Below are positions 1-7,435 of a DNA stretch of 15,776 nucleotides, piece by piece. The notes under the pieces were generated by a model, which was not told the origin of the DNA, did no database searches, and saw only the letters and a program-made list of their open reading frames with translations. Origin of the DNA: Alphaproteobacteria bacterium (GTDB taxonomy: Bacteria > Pseudomonadota > Alphaproteobacteria > UBA6615); the NCBI GenBank assembly GCA_029243445.1, contig JAQWSA010000076.1, forward strand, positions 1 to 15,776. Direction: 5' to 3'. The stretch's first letter is position 1. Every line of letters starts with the position of its first letter. The position numbers were made by a program, and so were the translations under genes.

Positions 1-2
1 TA

Positions 3-173
3 ATGTGGATGTGGTGCGGAATATTTTCTGTTTGGACCGGAGCCATATTTTACTTTGGTGTTTCTATTTTTCTGCATACGTTATTATTCTTTGGATTGCT
101 TGTAACAATAGGAACATTTGAAGTTGCTAAACGCTATGAAATAGTTTTAAAGAAACAATCAAAAGACAAATGA
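3..173 (+). CDS. C-terminal part of a membrane protein, or small membrane protein
   Basis: The frame is open from the window edge to a TGA at 171-173. The first ATG is at 3-5, so this is either a complete 56-residue protein or, more likely, the tail of a longer gene cut by the edge. Residues about 8-43 are strongly hydrophobic (VWTGAIFYFGVSIFLHTLLF and following), enough for one or two membrane segments, and the end is basic (KRYEIVLKKQSKDK), which suggests a cytoplasmic C-terminus. The pattern of a hydrophobic hairpin followed by a charged tail recalls membrane methyltransferases of the isoprenylcysteine carboxyl methyltransferase type, but too little is visible to assign that. Confidence 0.5.
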   Translation: MWMWCGIFSVWTGAIFYFGVSIFLHTLLFFGLLVTIGTFEVAKRYEIVLKKQSKDK

Positions 174-464
174 AAAATATTTTATGTATAAACTAAAAAT
201 TTATACTGCTTCCATAGATGGATATTATATAGGGTAATTTAGTATTATTAAATTACCCCAACAAAGAAAAACATCAATAATATTCCTTCTTATTCTAAAC
301 TTTAAAATTATTATCTAAAGGCTAAATTGTATATTCTGTGATAAATTTGATCTATTAAAGATGACCTAATTATTGAAATTTCTTATTGTATTGATCAAAA
401 TACCTTTTCAAAGGTATAACTATTTTTATTTCAATTAGAAAAAGAATAAAATAGTTATATTAAT
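174..464. other. AT-rich intergenic stretch
   Basis: Very AT-rich sequence with no convincing gene on either strand. A short inverted repeat (GGGTAATTTAGTATTATTAAATTACCC split as GGGTAATTTA and TAAATTACCC at about 234-258) follows the first gene and may be its terminator, although only a weak T-rich stretch follows. Together with the small ORF at 465-563 it forms the upstream region of the isomerase-like gene. Confidence 0.4.
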
Positions 465-563
465 ATGATTAAATTGATTATAGGTATTGGGATTGGTCTG
501 TGGTTGGGCCTAGAATTTACCGATGAGATTATATATCTCATAAAAACTTTTCAGAATAATTAG
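465..563 (+). CDS. Possible 32-residue membrane peptide upstream of the isomerase-like gene
   Basis: ATG at 465 opens a 32-codon frame ending with TAG at 561-563, eight bases before the ATG of the next gene. The N-terminal half (IKLIIGIGIGLWLGLEF) is one hydrophobic, glycine-spaced membrane segment followed by an amphipathic, partly charged end. The TAG overlaps the AGGGG ribosome binding site of the downstream gene, an arrangement compatible with translational coupling. There is no strong Shine-Dalgarno before its own ATG. I do not recognise a family. Short hydrophobic frames arise by chance in AT-rich DNA, so this stays a candidate. Confidence 0.4.
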   Translation: MIKLIIGIGIGLWLGLEFTDEIIYLIKTFQNN

Positions 564-571
564 GGGCCATA

Positions 572-1381
572 ATGAAAATAGGATTTAGCGTAGCAACATC
601 TGATGTCAGCACTGAAAAACTCCCTGCCCAACAAGGTGAATTTGCTGCCAACCTCGATGTACTTTCAGAACTTGGTTACGATGGAGTTGAAGTATCTATT
701 CGTCAACCCAAAAACCTTGACCTTGATGAACTGCAAAGAGATGTAGAAACGAGAAATTTAGAGGTGGCCTCCATTCATACAGCCGCAATAGGTTTTCAAG
801 ATAAAATTTGGCTTTGTCATCCAGATAAATCTATTAGAGATGAAGCTCTTATTCGATTAAAAGGCGCATTAGATGCAGCTGCTTTTTTCGGCGTTGACGT
901 TATTATTGGTTCTTTTCGTGGACAATTGCTAGACGGAGAAGGTAGAGAAGAATCCTTAACCTGGATGCATGAGGCTTTCAAAGAGGGGGCAGAGTATGCA
1001 GCCAAGGTTGGATCGACGGTACTATTCGAACCGCAGACACGCTTTTATATTAATTTTGGTCTAACTACTCAAGACGGTGTGGAATTTGCTAAATCAATAG
1101 ACAGTCCTGGAATGGGTCTTATCCTTGATACCTTTCATATGAATATTGAAGATGTTTCGTTTTCTAAAAGTATCTTTGACTCTAGAAAATATCTTAAATA
1201 TCTTCAAATGAGTGACAGTAACCGTCTATACCCTGGTGGAGGACATGTTCCATGGAGAGAGGTTATAAGTAGCCTTAAGGCAATAGATTTTAATGGATAT
1301 TTATCTTTACAGTGCCTTATGGAACCAGATTTTAAAACTGCAGCAAGATTAGGAATTAACCATCTACGCAGTCTCTTATAA
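572..1381 (+). CDS. Sugar phosphate isomerase/epimerase family protein (xylose isomerase-like TIM barrel)
   Basis: A 269-residue protein of the AP_endonuc_2 / xylose isomerase-like TIM barrel family, whose members isomerise or epimerise sugars or keto-acids with a divalent metal. Visible landmarks are GYDGVEVSIR (35-44), the acid in LFEPQTR (E153), LDTFHMN (D186, H189), QMSDSNR (Q212, D215), GGGHVPW (H225) and the C-terminal GYLSLQCLMEPD (242-253). The position that is usually Glu in the last barrel strand (pattern S-x-E) reads Gln here (Q247), with E251 four residues on. The ATG is preceded by AGGGG at a good distance, so the start is secure. The gene ends convergently with the pseudoazurin gene. 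The exact substrate cannot be told from sequence; no sugar transport or kinase genes lie next to it. Confidence 0.85.
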   Translation: MKIGFSVATSDVSTEKLPAQQGEFAANLDVLSELGYDGVEVSIRQPKNLDLDELQRDVETRNLEVASIHTAAIGFQDKIWLCHPDKSIRDEALIRLKGALDAAAFFGVDVIIGSFRGQLLDGEGREESLTWMHEAFKEGAEYAAKVGSTVLFEPQTRFYINFGLTTQDGVEFAKSIDSPGMGLILDTFHMNIEDVSFSKSIFDSRKYLKYLQMSDSNRLYPGGGHVPWREVISSLKAIDFNGYLSLQCLMEPDFKTAARLGINHLRSLL

Positions 1382-1489
1382 CTAAAACTATTTTATCATT
1401 AGGTTTATTTAGAACCGATATTAAAAACTAGTTGAAAAATATTCCTGTAAAATTACTATATTTTTTAGAATGTGTTCGTGTGTTTAGTT

Positions 1490-1538
1490 TTGTTAATTGG
1501 AAATAGCTGATGTATGAATAACTATTCCCAATTAACAA
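1490..1538. terminator. Stem-loop between two convergent genes, probable bidirectional terminator
   Basis: Two 17-base arms, 1490-1506 and 1522-1538, are inverted repeats with one mismatch (A1501 against C1527) around a 15-base loop. Read as minus-strand RNA the mismatch becomes a G-U pair, so the stem is continuous for the pseudoazurin transcript, whose stop codon lies just upstream. On the plus strand the stem is followed by a T-rich run (TATTTTAGTGTTTTT), which fits termination of the isomerase-like gene. It sits exactly in the gap between convergent genes. Confidence 0.6.
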
Positions 1539-1542
1539 TATT

Positions 1543-1983
1543 TTAGTGTTTTTCTGCAATTTTCTTTAATAGTTTTTCAGCAACTTTTTGTGATTTACCT
1601 CTAAATTTAATCTTTTTAATTGCCTCTAAATTATCTAGATTTTTACCCACAATAACGAATCCAATCATTCCCATATTTTTATGTGGGGTACACTGATAAG
1701 CATAAATTCCAGGTACTTCAAACTTATACTTCGTATCTTTTGAAACCTTAGATTTGAATTTTTTGACTCCGTTTGGAGCACCACCTTTTTTTATGAATTC
1801 AACATTATGACCTTTATCTTTAGCCTTCCAAAAAACAGTGTCACCAACGTCCACTCTTACTATTTTTTCAGAGTAGACCATCTTGTCTTTACCTAACTTA
1901 TTAAGCATATCCACTGTAACATCAGCTGCTATAGCAAAACTTGAGCTGAATAAAACAATCAGGGCTGAAATAAATAATTTCAT
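1543..1983 (-). CDS. Pseudoazurin, periplasmic type 1 blue copper protein
   Basis: A 146-residue cupredoxin that carries electrons in the periplasm, typically to nitrite or nitrous oxide reductases or other periplasmic oxidoreductases. Residues 1-20 form a signal peptide (MKLFISALIV core, cleavage near AIA-A-DV). The four type 1 copper ligands can be read: H59 (GHNVEF), C98 and H101 in YQCTPH, and M106 in NMGMIG, with the spacing of pseudoazurin (CTPHxxMGM). The C-terminal 30 residues are rich in lysine, as in pseudoazurins with a C-terminal helix pair. An AAAGG lies about 11 bases before the ATG. No denitrification gene is next to it, so its partner is not indicated by context. Confidence 0.92.
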   Translation of the reverse strand: MKLFISALIVLFSSSFAIAADVTVDMLNKLGKDKMVYSEKIVRVDVGDTVFWKAKDKGHNVEFIKKGGAPNGVKKFKSKVSKDTKYKFEVPGIYAYQCTPHKNMGMIGFVIVGKNLDNLEAIKKIKFRGKSQKVAEKLLKKIAEKH

Positions 1984-2336
1984 AGAATTAAGAACCTTTC
2001 TGCATTTAATTTAAACTAAATTCTCTACTGTGTAATCTGTATTTCAACTCATACGAGATTTAAATCATATAGAATTAATAGGGGTATGAGCTATCTATTA
2101 GCTAAACATCTAATATTGATTTATGTAGTAACTATTTACTATATCACTATGAAAAATACGCTGCCTGTGTCGATTTATCACAGGGAACACAGAATAATTG
2201 AATTATATTTTTCTATGTAATTAAGACACTTTTTAAACTAATATAAATAAAAGATAACTAAGTATATCAGCAAGATTCACTAATTTTATTTTGATATTTA
2301 TTTATAAAAATTATTTATTAACAATGGGTTATATAT
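1984..2336. other. Intergenic region: pseudoazurin promoter side and MFS 3' flank
   Basis: This 353-base gap contains the upstream region of the pseudoazurin gene and the downstream end of the MFS gene. I see a 7-base inverted repeat CTCATAC (2048-2054) / GTATGAG (2084-2090), and a hairpin CCTGTG / CACAGG at about 2164-2184 that on the minus strand is followed by GTATTTTT and could end the MFS transcript. A 44-codon frame at 2086-2220 (+) is present but lacks a usable ribosome binding site. No clear operator or consensus promoter stands out. Confidence 0.35.
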
Positions 2337-3611
2337 TTATCTTAAATTAGGCGGTGAATTTTTGGCCCATAGATAGTTATGCCAACGCCACATAATTACG
2401 CTAATTGCTGTAAGCCCAAATATTGAATAAATCGCAACCATAGTTTTATAGCCAAAAAAAGTGATTACGGGACCAGCAATAAGTAAGCCTATGGGTAACC
2501 CATAAACCGCGAGCATTCTTAAGCCAAGAATTCCTCCACTGAAGCGTTTATCTGAGGTTCTTACTAACATTGCTGACATAGGGACTAACCCCAAACCCTG
2601 CACACAACCAGTGACAATAAGAATTGGTATTCCAATTTGTAGATTACTAAATTGAGAAAATATAAATAACATTACATACCACAAGGAGCAAAAAACAATT
2701 ATCATACGGCCACTCATAACCCGGTTACCAATACGTGTTAATATTACCGACCCTATCATTGCTCCAAATGCAAAACTTGCTGCGAGGTATCCGAGACCTG
2801 TTTGATTGGTTAAGTAAATATTTTTAGCTACATAAGGCAAAAGTCCTGCCGTTAATGGAAAAGCAGTTAAGTTTACTAAAAATGCAATACTCAAGGCAGC
2901 TAATAAATGTGGCGTCCTGGCGGCATAAATAAAAACATCTTTAAGGTCTCTCCAAGGACTAGTAGGGTTATGCAAAGATTTTTCTGTTTCTGAAGGTTTA
3001 TGCTCCAGGTGTAATTTAGATATACCAAATGATAAAAATAAGCTGGTTGCATATAATGTGACTATTATTAAATAGGCGGAACCAATCCCTAGCATAGCTA
3101 CAGTAGCAGCCCCAGCCAAAGCTCCTGCAATGCGCGCAGAATCAGTTGTCATACGATTAATACTCATTGCACCAGTAAGGTTCTTAGCGGGAATTGTTTG
3201 CCCAATAAGAGCATATCTCATAACTAAATCTGATGGTCTAAAAACACCCATAATTAAAGCTATTGCAAAAACATAAGGTGGAGAGAGATAATTACTAATT
3301 GCTAAAATCATTATGATTGTTGCTTGAAGTGTGAAGACAAGTCTAAGAGTACAGAGTACATTTCGGTAACCTATTCTGTTACCTAACACCCCTATTAATG
3401 GCGCTATAAGTGTTCCAAGAAATTGAAGTGAAGCAAAAATGGTTAGTAAGAGTACTGAGCCTGTTTCATCTAAAATATACCAACCCAGAATGATAGTTTC
3501 CATTTCAAAAGCCCACGCAGTACCTAAATCTGCTGACCACTGAAAACGAAAACTTCGGAAATAGAATGGTGCCAGGCTTGAATTATTATTATATTGCTTT
3601 GCAGCAGTCAT
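2337..3611 (-). CDS. Major facilitator superfamily transporter (MFS_3 / EntS-like)
   Basis: A 424-residue membrane protein with about twelve hydrophobic segments arranged in two halves, separated by a hydrophilic loop near residues 200-225 (LEHKPSETEKSLHNPTSPW). The N-terminal part (FRFQWSADLGTAWAFEMETI followed by GWYIL) and the loop GNRIGYRNVL between helices 2 and 3 match the layout of MFS_3-type efflux carriers such as the enterobactin exporter family. The second half repeats the loop motif (TRIGNRVMSGR, about 291-301). GGGA lies seven bases before the ATG. It stands alone, divergent from the nucleotide pyrophosphohydrolase gene at 3789. The substrate is unknown; efflux of a small organic compound is the family expectation. 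Confidence 0.85.
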   Translation of the reverse strand: MTAAKQYNNNSSLAPFYFRSFRFQWSADLGTAWAFEMETIILGWYILDETGSVLLLTIFASLQFLGTLIAPLIGVLGNRIGYRNVLCTLRLVFTLQATIIMILAISNYLSPPYVFAIALIMGVFRPSDLVMRYALIGQTIPAKNLTGAMSINRMTTDSARIAGALAGAATVAMLGIGSAYLIIVTLYATSLFLSFGISKLHLEHKPSETEKSLHNPTSPWRDLKDVFIYAARTPHLLAALSIAFLVNLTAFPLTAGLLPYVAKNIYLTNQTGLGYLAASFAFGAMIGSVILTRIGNRVMSGRMIIVFCSLWYVMLFIFSQFSNLQIGIPILIVTGCVQGLGLVPMSAMLVRTSDKRFSGGILGLRMLAVYGLPIGLLIAGPVITFFGYKTMVAIYSIFGLTAISVIMWRWHNYLWAKNSPPNLR

Positions 3612-3788
3612 TTATCTATCCCGATTTAACAATACACAGTTTGTCTTATGTTTTTTTTAGCTTGCTGATACTGTGTTTGAAAATCATACAAGGAAAGTAA
3701 AAGATAAAAAAAATATAAACTACTTAAATCAGTCTAGTAGTTAACATTATATGAAACCTTAATAATATTAAAATTAAAGGATACAGGT

Positions 3789-4163
3789 ATGGTAAACCCT
3801 TTTTCCGATCAAAGAGTATTTATGGAAGCATGTGACCAAACAACAAATGGAATTAAAAATGAAAAACAATATGCGCTATATAGGGATTTAATTAAAGAAG
3901 AAGTTGAAGAACTAAACGCTGCTATTAAAGAAAATGACGAGGTGGAACAACTTGATGCATTAATTGATATTCTAGTTGTAACTATCGGTGCTATACATTC
4001 TATGGGAGCTGATGCTGAAGGTGCTTGGCAAGAAGTTTTTAAGACTAACCTTGCTAAAATTGATGTTAAGACAGGTAAGGTTATAAAGAGAGAAGATGGT
4101 AAAGTCTTAAAACCAGTGGGTTGGAAGCCACCAAATTTACTCCCCCACATTAAAACCAGGTGA
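3789..4163 (+). CDS. MazG / PRA-PH-like nucleoside triphosphate pyrophosphohydrolase family protein
   Basis: A 124-residue all-alpha NTP pyrophosphatase-type protein. The first metal-binding helix reads KEEVEEL (36-42, E37, E38, E41: the EExxE pattern), and the second reads EQLDALIDILVV (53-64) with D56 and D60. Further on, FKTNLAKI (84-91) and GKVIKREDGKVLKPVGWKPP (96-115) match the C-terminal part of small phosphoribosyl-ATP-pyrophosphohydrolase-like proteins seen in bacteria and phages. The family hydrolyses nucleoside triphosphates to monophosphates and pyrophosphate; the nucleotide preferred here is unknown. Start is well supported by AAAGGA seven bases upstream. It is not the histidine-biosynthesis HisE by context, as no his genes are near. 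Confidence 0.78.
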   Translation: MVNPFSDQRVFMEACDQTTNGIKNEKQYALYRDLIKEEVEELNAAIKENDEVEQLDALIDILVVTIGAIHSMGADAEGAWQEVFKTNLAKIDVKTGKVIKREDGKVLKPVGWKPPNLLPHIKTR

Positions 4164-4210
4164 TATCAAGCTTAGAATTAAAGATACTTAATAATTAATA
4201 AAATTCTTAG

Positions 4211-4567
4211 CAAGACTTCTCGGATTTTATTATTGGTATCGGAAATAGTTATGCCCTTGAATATATTTTACCACCATATGCCTTAGAACTAGTTAATTAC
4301 CAACTAAACGATGAGGTCTATGAAAACACTTTTATAGATATTAATAAAAAAGTTGGAGAAAAATTTACTAGTAATCAGCCTGGTTTTTTATATAGAGAAA
4401 TTGGTAGGAATGAAGACAACACCTGGCTAGTGGCAGTCTTTTGGTAAAGCAAAGAAGATGCACTAAATTCTATTAATAATATTGATGGGATACCAAATAT
4501 GTTGAAAACCTATATGTCAATGATTAATCGAGAAACAATCAAAAGATTAATATTTAATATTATTTAA
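4211..4567 (+). pseudogene. Broken gene for a dimeric alpha/beta barrel (ABM-like) protein, in-frame TAA
   Basis: One continuous frame runs from just after a TAG at 4208 to TAA at 4565-4567, interrupted by a single TAA at 4445-4447. The residues on both sides belong together: ELVNYQLNDEVYENTFIDIN, then QPGFLYREIGRNEDNTWLVA, then VFW, the stop, and SKEDALNSINN. The order beta strand with a hydrophobic ELVxYQL, a QPGFLYR turn, a TWLVAVFW strand, then W-x-SKEDA is the usual layout of antibiotic biosynthesis monooxygenase-like dimeric barrels; the stop falls where such proteins have a charged residue (GAA to TAA would do it). No ATG, GTG or TTG precedes the conserved part in frame, so the start has been lost as well. 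Two defects make a pseudogene more likely than readthrough. Confidence 0.72.
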
Positions 4568-4608
4568 ATTTCAAAAAATCACAGAATATCAAAATAATAA
4601 TATTTTTT

Positions 4609-5250
4609 TTAAACAGACCCACCCCAAAAAAACCATCCTAGACCAATAAAGAATAGAGTATTTCCATATAAAGCGTGCTCTATACTCACTAACAGCAATG
4701 AATTAGTTTTTGAGTAAGTAGTGGCAAACATGAGCCCACCAAATAAACTTAATAATGGCGCCACCCAATTTATAAAAAAAACATGAGCGAAACAAAATAT
4801 TAAAGCACTCATAAATATCAAGATATATTCTTTTTTAAAAATACTTTTATATCTTTTAAAGAAAAAAGTGCAGAAGATAAATTCCTGTGGAAATGCAGAA
4901 AAAACTGGGTACAGCAATAGAACTGCATACATCACTGTAGGGTTTTCTTTTTGTATAATAAATAATTTTTCCGGGAAAAATTCTGAAGTAAATAAGTATA
5001 GAAGGATACTTACAATAATCCATCTAATAATTATTAGATAGAAATAATTTAGGTTGAAATTAGATTTAATTTGATAAATACAAAATAAGATATTTTTACT
5101 CTTATAAAAAAATACATAAACAAAAAGAGTGTAGAAAAAAACTAACCATATAAAAAATAAAATATATCTGCTTAATCCAAAATAAATTATAGTAAGAGGA
5201 AACAAAAATCCTATTAATAAAATTTCACATGCTTTTATAGAGTTACTCAT
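4609..5250 (-). CDS. CPBP family intramembrane protease-like protein (CAAX/Abi)
   Basis: A 213-residue, very hydrophobic protein with about six membrane segments. The three CPBP signatures can be traced: motif 1 PQEFIFCTFFFKRY (121-134) with E123, motif 2 FCFAH (152-156) with H156, and motif 3 IEHALYGN (190-197) with H192 and N197. This matches the subgroup with a QE rather than EE in motif 1. The arginine that normally follows four residues after the Glu is Cys127 here. The family includes type II CAAX proteases and bacterial membrane proteases of uncertain substrate. Its ATG overlaps the last base of the upstream nitronate monooxygenase stop (TAATG), so the two are co-translated. Whether it is catalytically active is uncertain. 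Confidence 0.72.
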   Translation of the reverse strand: MSNSIKACEILLIGFLFPLTIIYFGLSRYILFFIWLVFFYTLFVYVFFYKSKNILFCIYQIKSNFNLNYFYLIIIRWIIVSILLYLFTSEFFPEKLFIIQKENPTVMYAVLLLYPVFSAFPQEFIFCTFFFKRYKSIFKKEYILIFMSALIFCFAHVFFINWVAPLLSLFGGLMFATTYSKTNSLLLVSIEHALYGNTLFFIGLGWFFWGGSV

Positions 5251-6293
5251 TATTTTAATTGGGACTTTTTTATTTCCTCTTCTAATTTAATCATTAATTG
5301 CTTAGCCGGTAACGATCGTGTTTTATCATAGGATTTACCTGCCCATAAACTCTGATATTCTCCGTCATTATTCTCAACTGCTAACTTTCGAATTGAATTA
5401 GTAAGAGTATTTTGTATCGGAAATGGAAGAATAGATTTACCTTCCATAATTTTTATAAACTCATTGTTAATACCTTGTGCACGACGACCTGAGAATGACT
5501 TAGTAAATAAGGTTGTTCTATTTTTCTTGTTTAGTAAAAATTCTTTGTGAGATTCTGATGTTCCTGCTTCATCACAACATAGAAATGCGGTTCCCATTTG
5601 TACTGCAGTTGCTCCTAGCTTAAGTGCTACATCAATATTAGCACCAGTCATAATAGCCCCAGCAGCTACAATAGGCAGTGATGTTACATTAACTAGTTTG
5701 CGTACTAGTTCCCCAAGAGATAAGTCATGGTCCTTTTCTTCAGGATTAAAAGCACCTCTATGGCCTCCGGCTTCAATACCCTGGGCCACAATAAAGCTTG
5801 CCCCAGCTCTTTCAATTTCTAACGCCTCATTTAAATTAGTAGCAGTTATTCCTACACTAATGCCTAGTGAACGAGCCCTTTCAATAACTGACTTCGTAGG
5901 AATACCAAAATGGAAAGTAAGGATTTCTGGTCGATGCTCCCAAATAGGAACTAACTGGGTTTCAATGTTAGGGAAAAAAGGTTCTTGCGGAATAGAAACG
6001 GCGAAATCACCTTCTATTGGTAGGCCTTTTATTGCCTCTAGTGCCGCACTCTGAACTTCTTTGCTTGGTAATTCCGTTGGACTAAAAACAAAAAAATTGG
6101 CATTAATGGCACCATTTGTAAGTGCTCTAGTTTCTATTAAATCTTTATTAATTTTATCAGGTTTACTATAGGAAAACCCAAAGCTACCAACACCCCCAGC
6201 ATTAGAAACAGCACTCGCTAACCCAGGGGTATTAATACCACCAGCCATCGGCGCCTGAATAATAGGTAACTTTAATGTTGAAAACTGAAACAT
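5250..6293 (-). CDS. Nitronate monooxygenase (2-nitropropane dioxygenase family), FMN-dependent
   Basis: A 347-residue FMN-binding TIM barrel that oxidises alkyl nitronates such as propionate 3-nitronate to carbonyl compounds and nitrite. Class I nitronate monooxygenase motifs are readable: PIIQAPMAGG (10-19), AQGIEAGGHRG (170-180) with the active-site His178, AAGAIMTG (210-217), GATAVQMGTAFL (227-238), FSGRRAQG (267-274) and the C-terminal YQSLWAGKSYDKTRSLPAKQ (313-332). Length is normal for the family. The Shine-Dalgarno is weak, but the PIIQAPM start context fixes the N-terminus. The gene is first of a two-gene unit with the CPBP protein, overlapping by one base. Function is well supported; the physiological substrate is not shown. 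Confidence 0.88.
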   Translation of the reverse strand: MFQFSTLKLPIIQAPMAGGINTPGLASAVSNAGGVGSFGFSYSKPDKINKDLIETRALTNGAINANFFVFSPTELPSKEVQSAALEAIKGLPIEGDFAVSIPQEPFFPNIETQLVPIWEHRPEILTFHFGIPTKSVIERARSLGISVGITATNLNEALEIERAGASFIVAQGIEAGGHRGAFNPEEKDHDLSLGELVRKLVNVTSLPIVAAGAIMTGANIDVALKLGATAVQMGTAFLCCDEAGTSESHKEFLLNKKNRTTLFTKSFSGRRAQGINNEFIKIMEGKSILPFPIQNTLTNSIRKLAVENNDGEYQSLWAGKSYDKTRSLPAKQLMIKLEEEIKKSQLK

Positions 6294-6422
6294 CTTAAGG
6301 TTAAACCCCGCTCAATCAATACCAGATTGCAATACAATACTTGCAAAACCACAGACAAATATTTAGGCCTTCTTGCAGTAAATAATAAAACTTTATCCAT
6401 ATAAAACTAATAATTTAGAACT

Positions 6423-7265
6423 CTAATTAGCCTGGATTTCAATATCAGTTAAATCGATTACCTCATCACGTAACATGCCCTTATCCCTTAAACTTCTATA
6501 AATCCCCCACTTTGGTCTCAAATATTTGGATTCATCTTTCCACATTTTAATAGATTTATTTTTATAACTAAGTAATTCAGCACCATTTTCAATAGAAGTT
6601 ATTTTTATAAAAAGCTCACCTTTCTCTTCAAATGTTGCCTTAAACACTACTTGCAACCACTTACCTAAAAAAGGTCGTAATTGTCTAACAAAGATTTTTT
6701 CACTTTTATGTTTGGTTCCATGCCGAATTTCAAATTTATCTGCCCGGTCTACAAGACCTTTACGAGTGGTAAATGTTATCATCGGGTGATCAGAATATGA
6801 GCCACCCACGGCCTTCAACTGAAATAAATGCGTAAAATATCGAGAAGACTGAAATTTGTCGTCTAACCTAAATTTCCATTTATAAGTAACTTTACTTTTT
6901 TTTCTAGCCTTCAACCAATCGGGCGATTTATCGTATACTTTGATCTCAGTTCTTTGGCGTCTAAAAGATTTACATCTATCGGAATCATGATCCCTATGAA
7001 TATGAAAACGAAATACATATTTCTTAAATTTATTATCAAAAACCTGAGTAATATGTGGCCCAAATTGTGTATGACTACAATCTGAAACCTCAATTGCGTT
7101 GCCATTTTCAGTAAGTAAAGAGTTTATCAAATTGTAGGTTTCCTCAGATTTCTTGGCCTCTATAATTAATTTTTTATGGGTTAAAACTTCATGAGTTTTA
7201 CTCCAAGCAATTGAAGACATGAGAAAGAATAAAATAGTTAGAACTGTTAAGGTCAGTTTGTTCAT
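6423..7265 (-). CDS. Secreted polysaccharide-lyase-like protein (jelly-roll fold, inferred)
   Basis: A 280-residue exported protein. Residues 1-22 (MNKLTLTVLTILFFLMSSIA core, then WSKT) form a signal peptide almost the same as that of the MORN_2 proteins at 11150-11668 and 12436-12867. The mature part has the run RQRTEIKVYDKSPDWLKA (about 103-120), VTYKWKFRLDD (about 125-135), FTHLFQLKAVGG (about 144-155) and LRPKWGIYRSL (about 249-259). I recall this order from secreted polysaccharide lyases of the concanavalin-like jelly-roll class (heparin or glucuronan lyase-like); the exact PL family is not certain. The start region is a divergent copy of the box found upstream of the MORN_2 genes. No other polysaccharide genes lie nearby, so the substrate cannot be inferred. 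Confidence 0.6.
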   Translation of the reverse strand: MNKLTLTVLTILFFLMSSIAWSKTHEVLTHKKLIIEAKKSEETYNLINSLLTENGNAIEVSDCSHTQFGPHITQVFDNKFKKYVFRFHIHRDHDSDRCKSFRRQRTEIKVYDKSPDWLKARKKSKVTYKWKFRLDDKFQSSRYFTHLFQLKAVGGSYSDHPMITFTTRKGLVDRADKFEIRHGTKHKSEKIFVRQLRPFLGKWLQVVFKATFEEKGELFIKITSIENGAELLSYKNKSIKMWKDESKYLRPKWGIYRSLRDKGMLRDEVIDLTDIEIQAN

Positions 7266-7316
7266 TCAATAATTCTAGGTAACTTTGATAAAAATAGGAG
7301 CTCTATCTTTAATGGG
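7263..7316 (-). promoter_or_regulatory. Upstream box, divergent copy g (before the lyase-like gene)
   Basis: On the minus strand this reads ATTAAAGATAGAGCTCC, a variable middle, then CTAGAATTATTGAATG. It aligns over its whole length with box c (ACTAAAGTTAGACTCC, then CTAGAGTTTTTGTATG), with the same distance to the ATG, and the similarity runs on into the signal peptide. It is the most diverged of the seven copies. Probably promoter plus leader; that role is inferred from position. Confidence 0.55.
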
Positions 7317-7406
7317 CATGTGAATTGATCGCACATTACTTACCCCATTACATCACTTTTCATCAGTTATGGAATGGCAGAGAATGTTGGTAAGTAGATT
7401 ATACTT

Positions 7407-7435
7407 GACTCTATCCCGTATTGGGATAGCTAGTC
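7407..7435 (-). terminator. Stem-loop overlapping the stop codon of the MORN_2 gene
   Basis: CTATCCC (7411-7417) and GGGATAG (7423-7429) form a perfect 7-bp stem with a 5-base loop, extended by GACT (7407-7410) against AGTC (7432-7435) with a two-base bulge, so that the TAG stop of the MORN_2 gene lies inside the stem. No T-run follows on the minus strand, so intrinsic termination is uncertain; it could instead protect the 3' end of the mRNA. Confidence 0.4.

Noticed and set aside
2086..2220. 44-codon plus-strand frame in the gap between the pseudoazurin and MFS genes
   Set aside because: The only purine-rich site (AGGGG) touches the ATG, composition is like the surrounding AT-rich DNA, and no family is recognisable.
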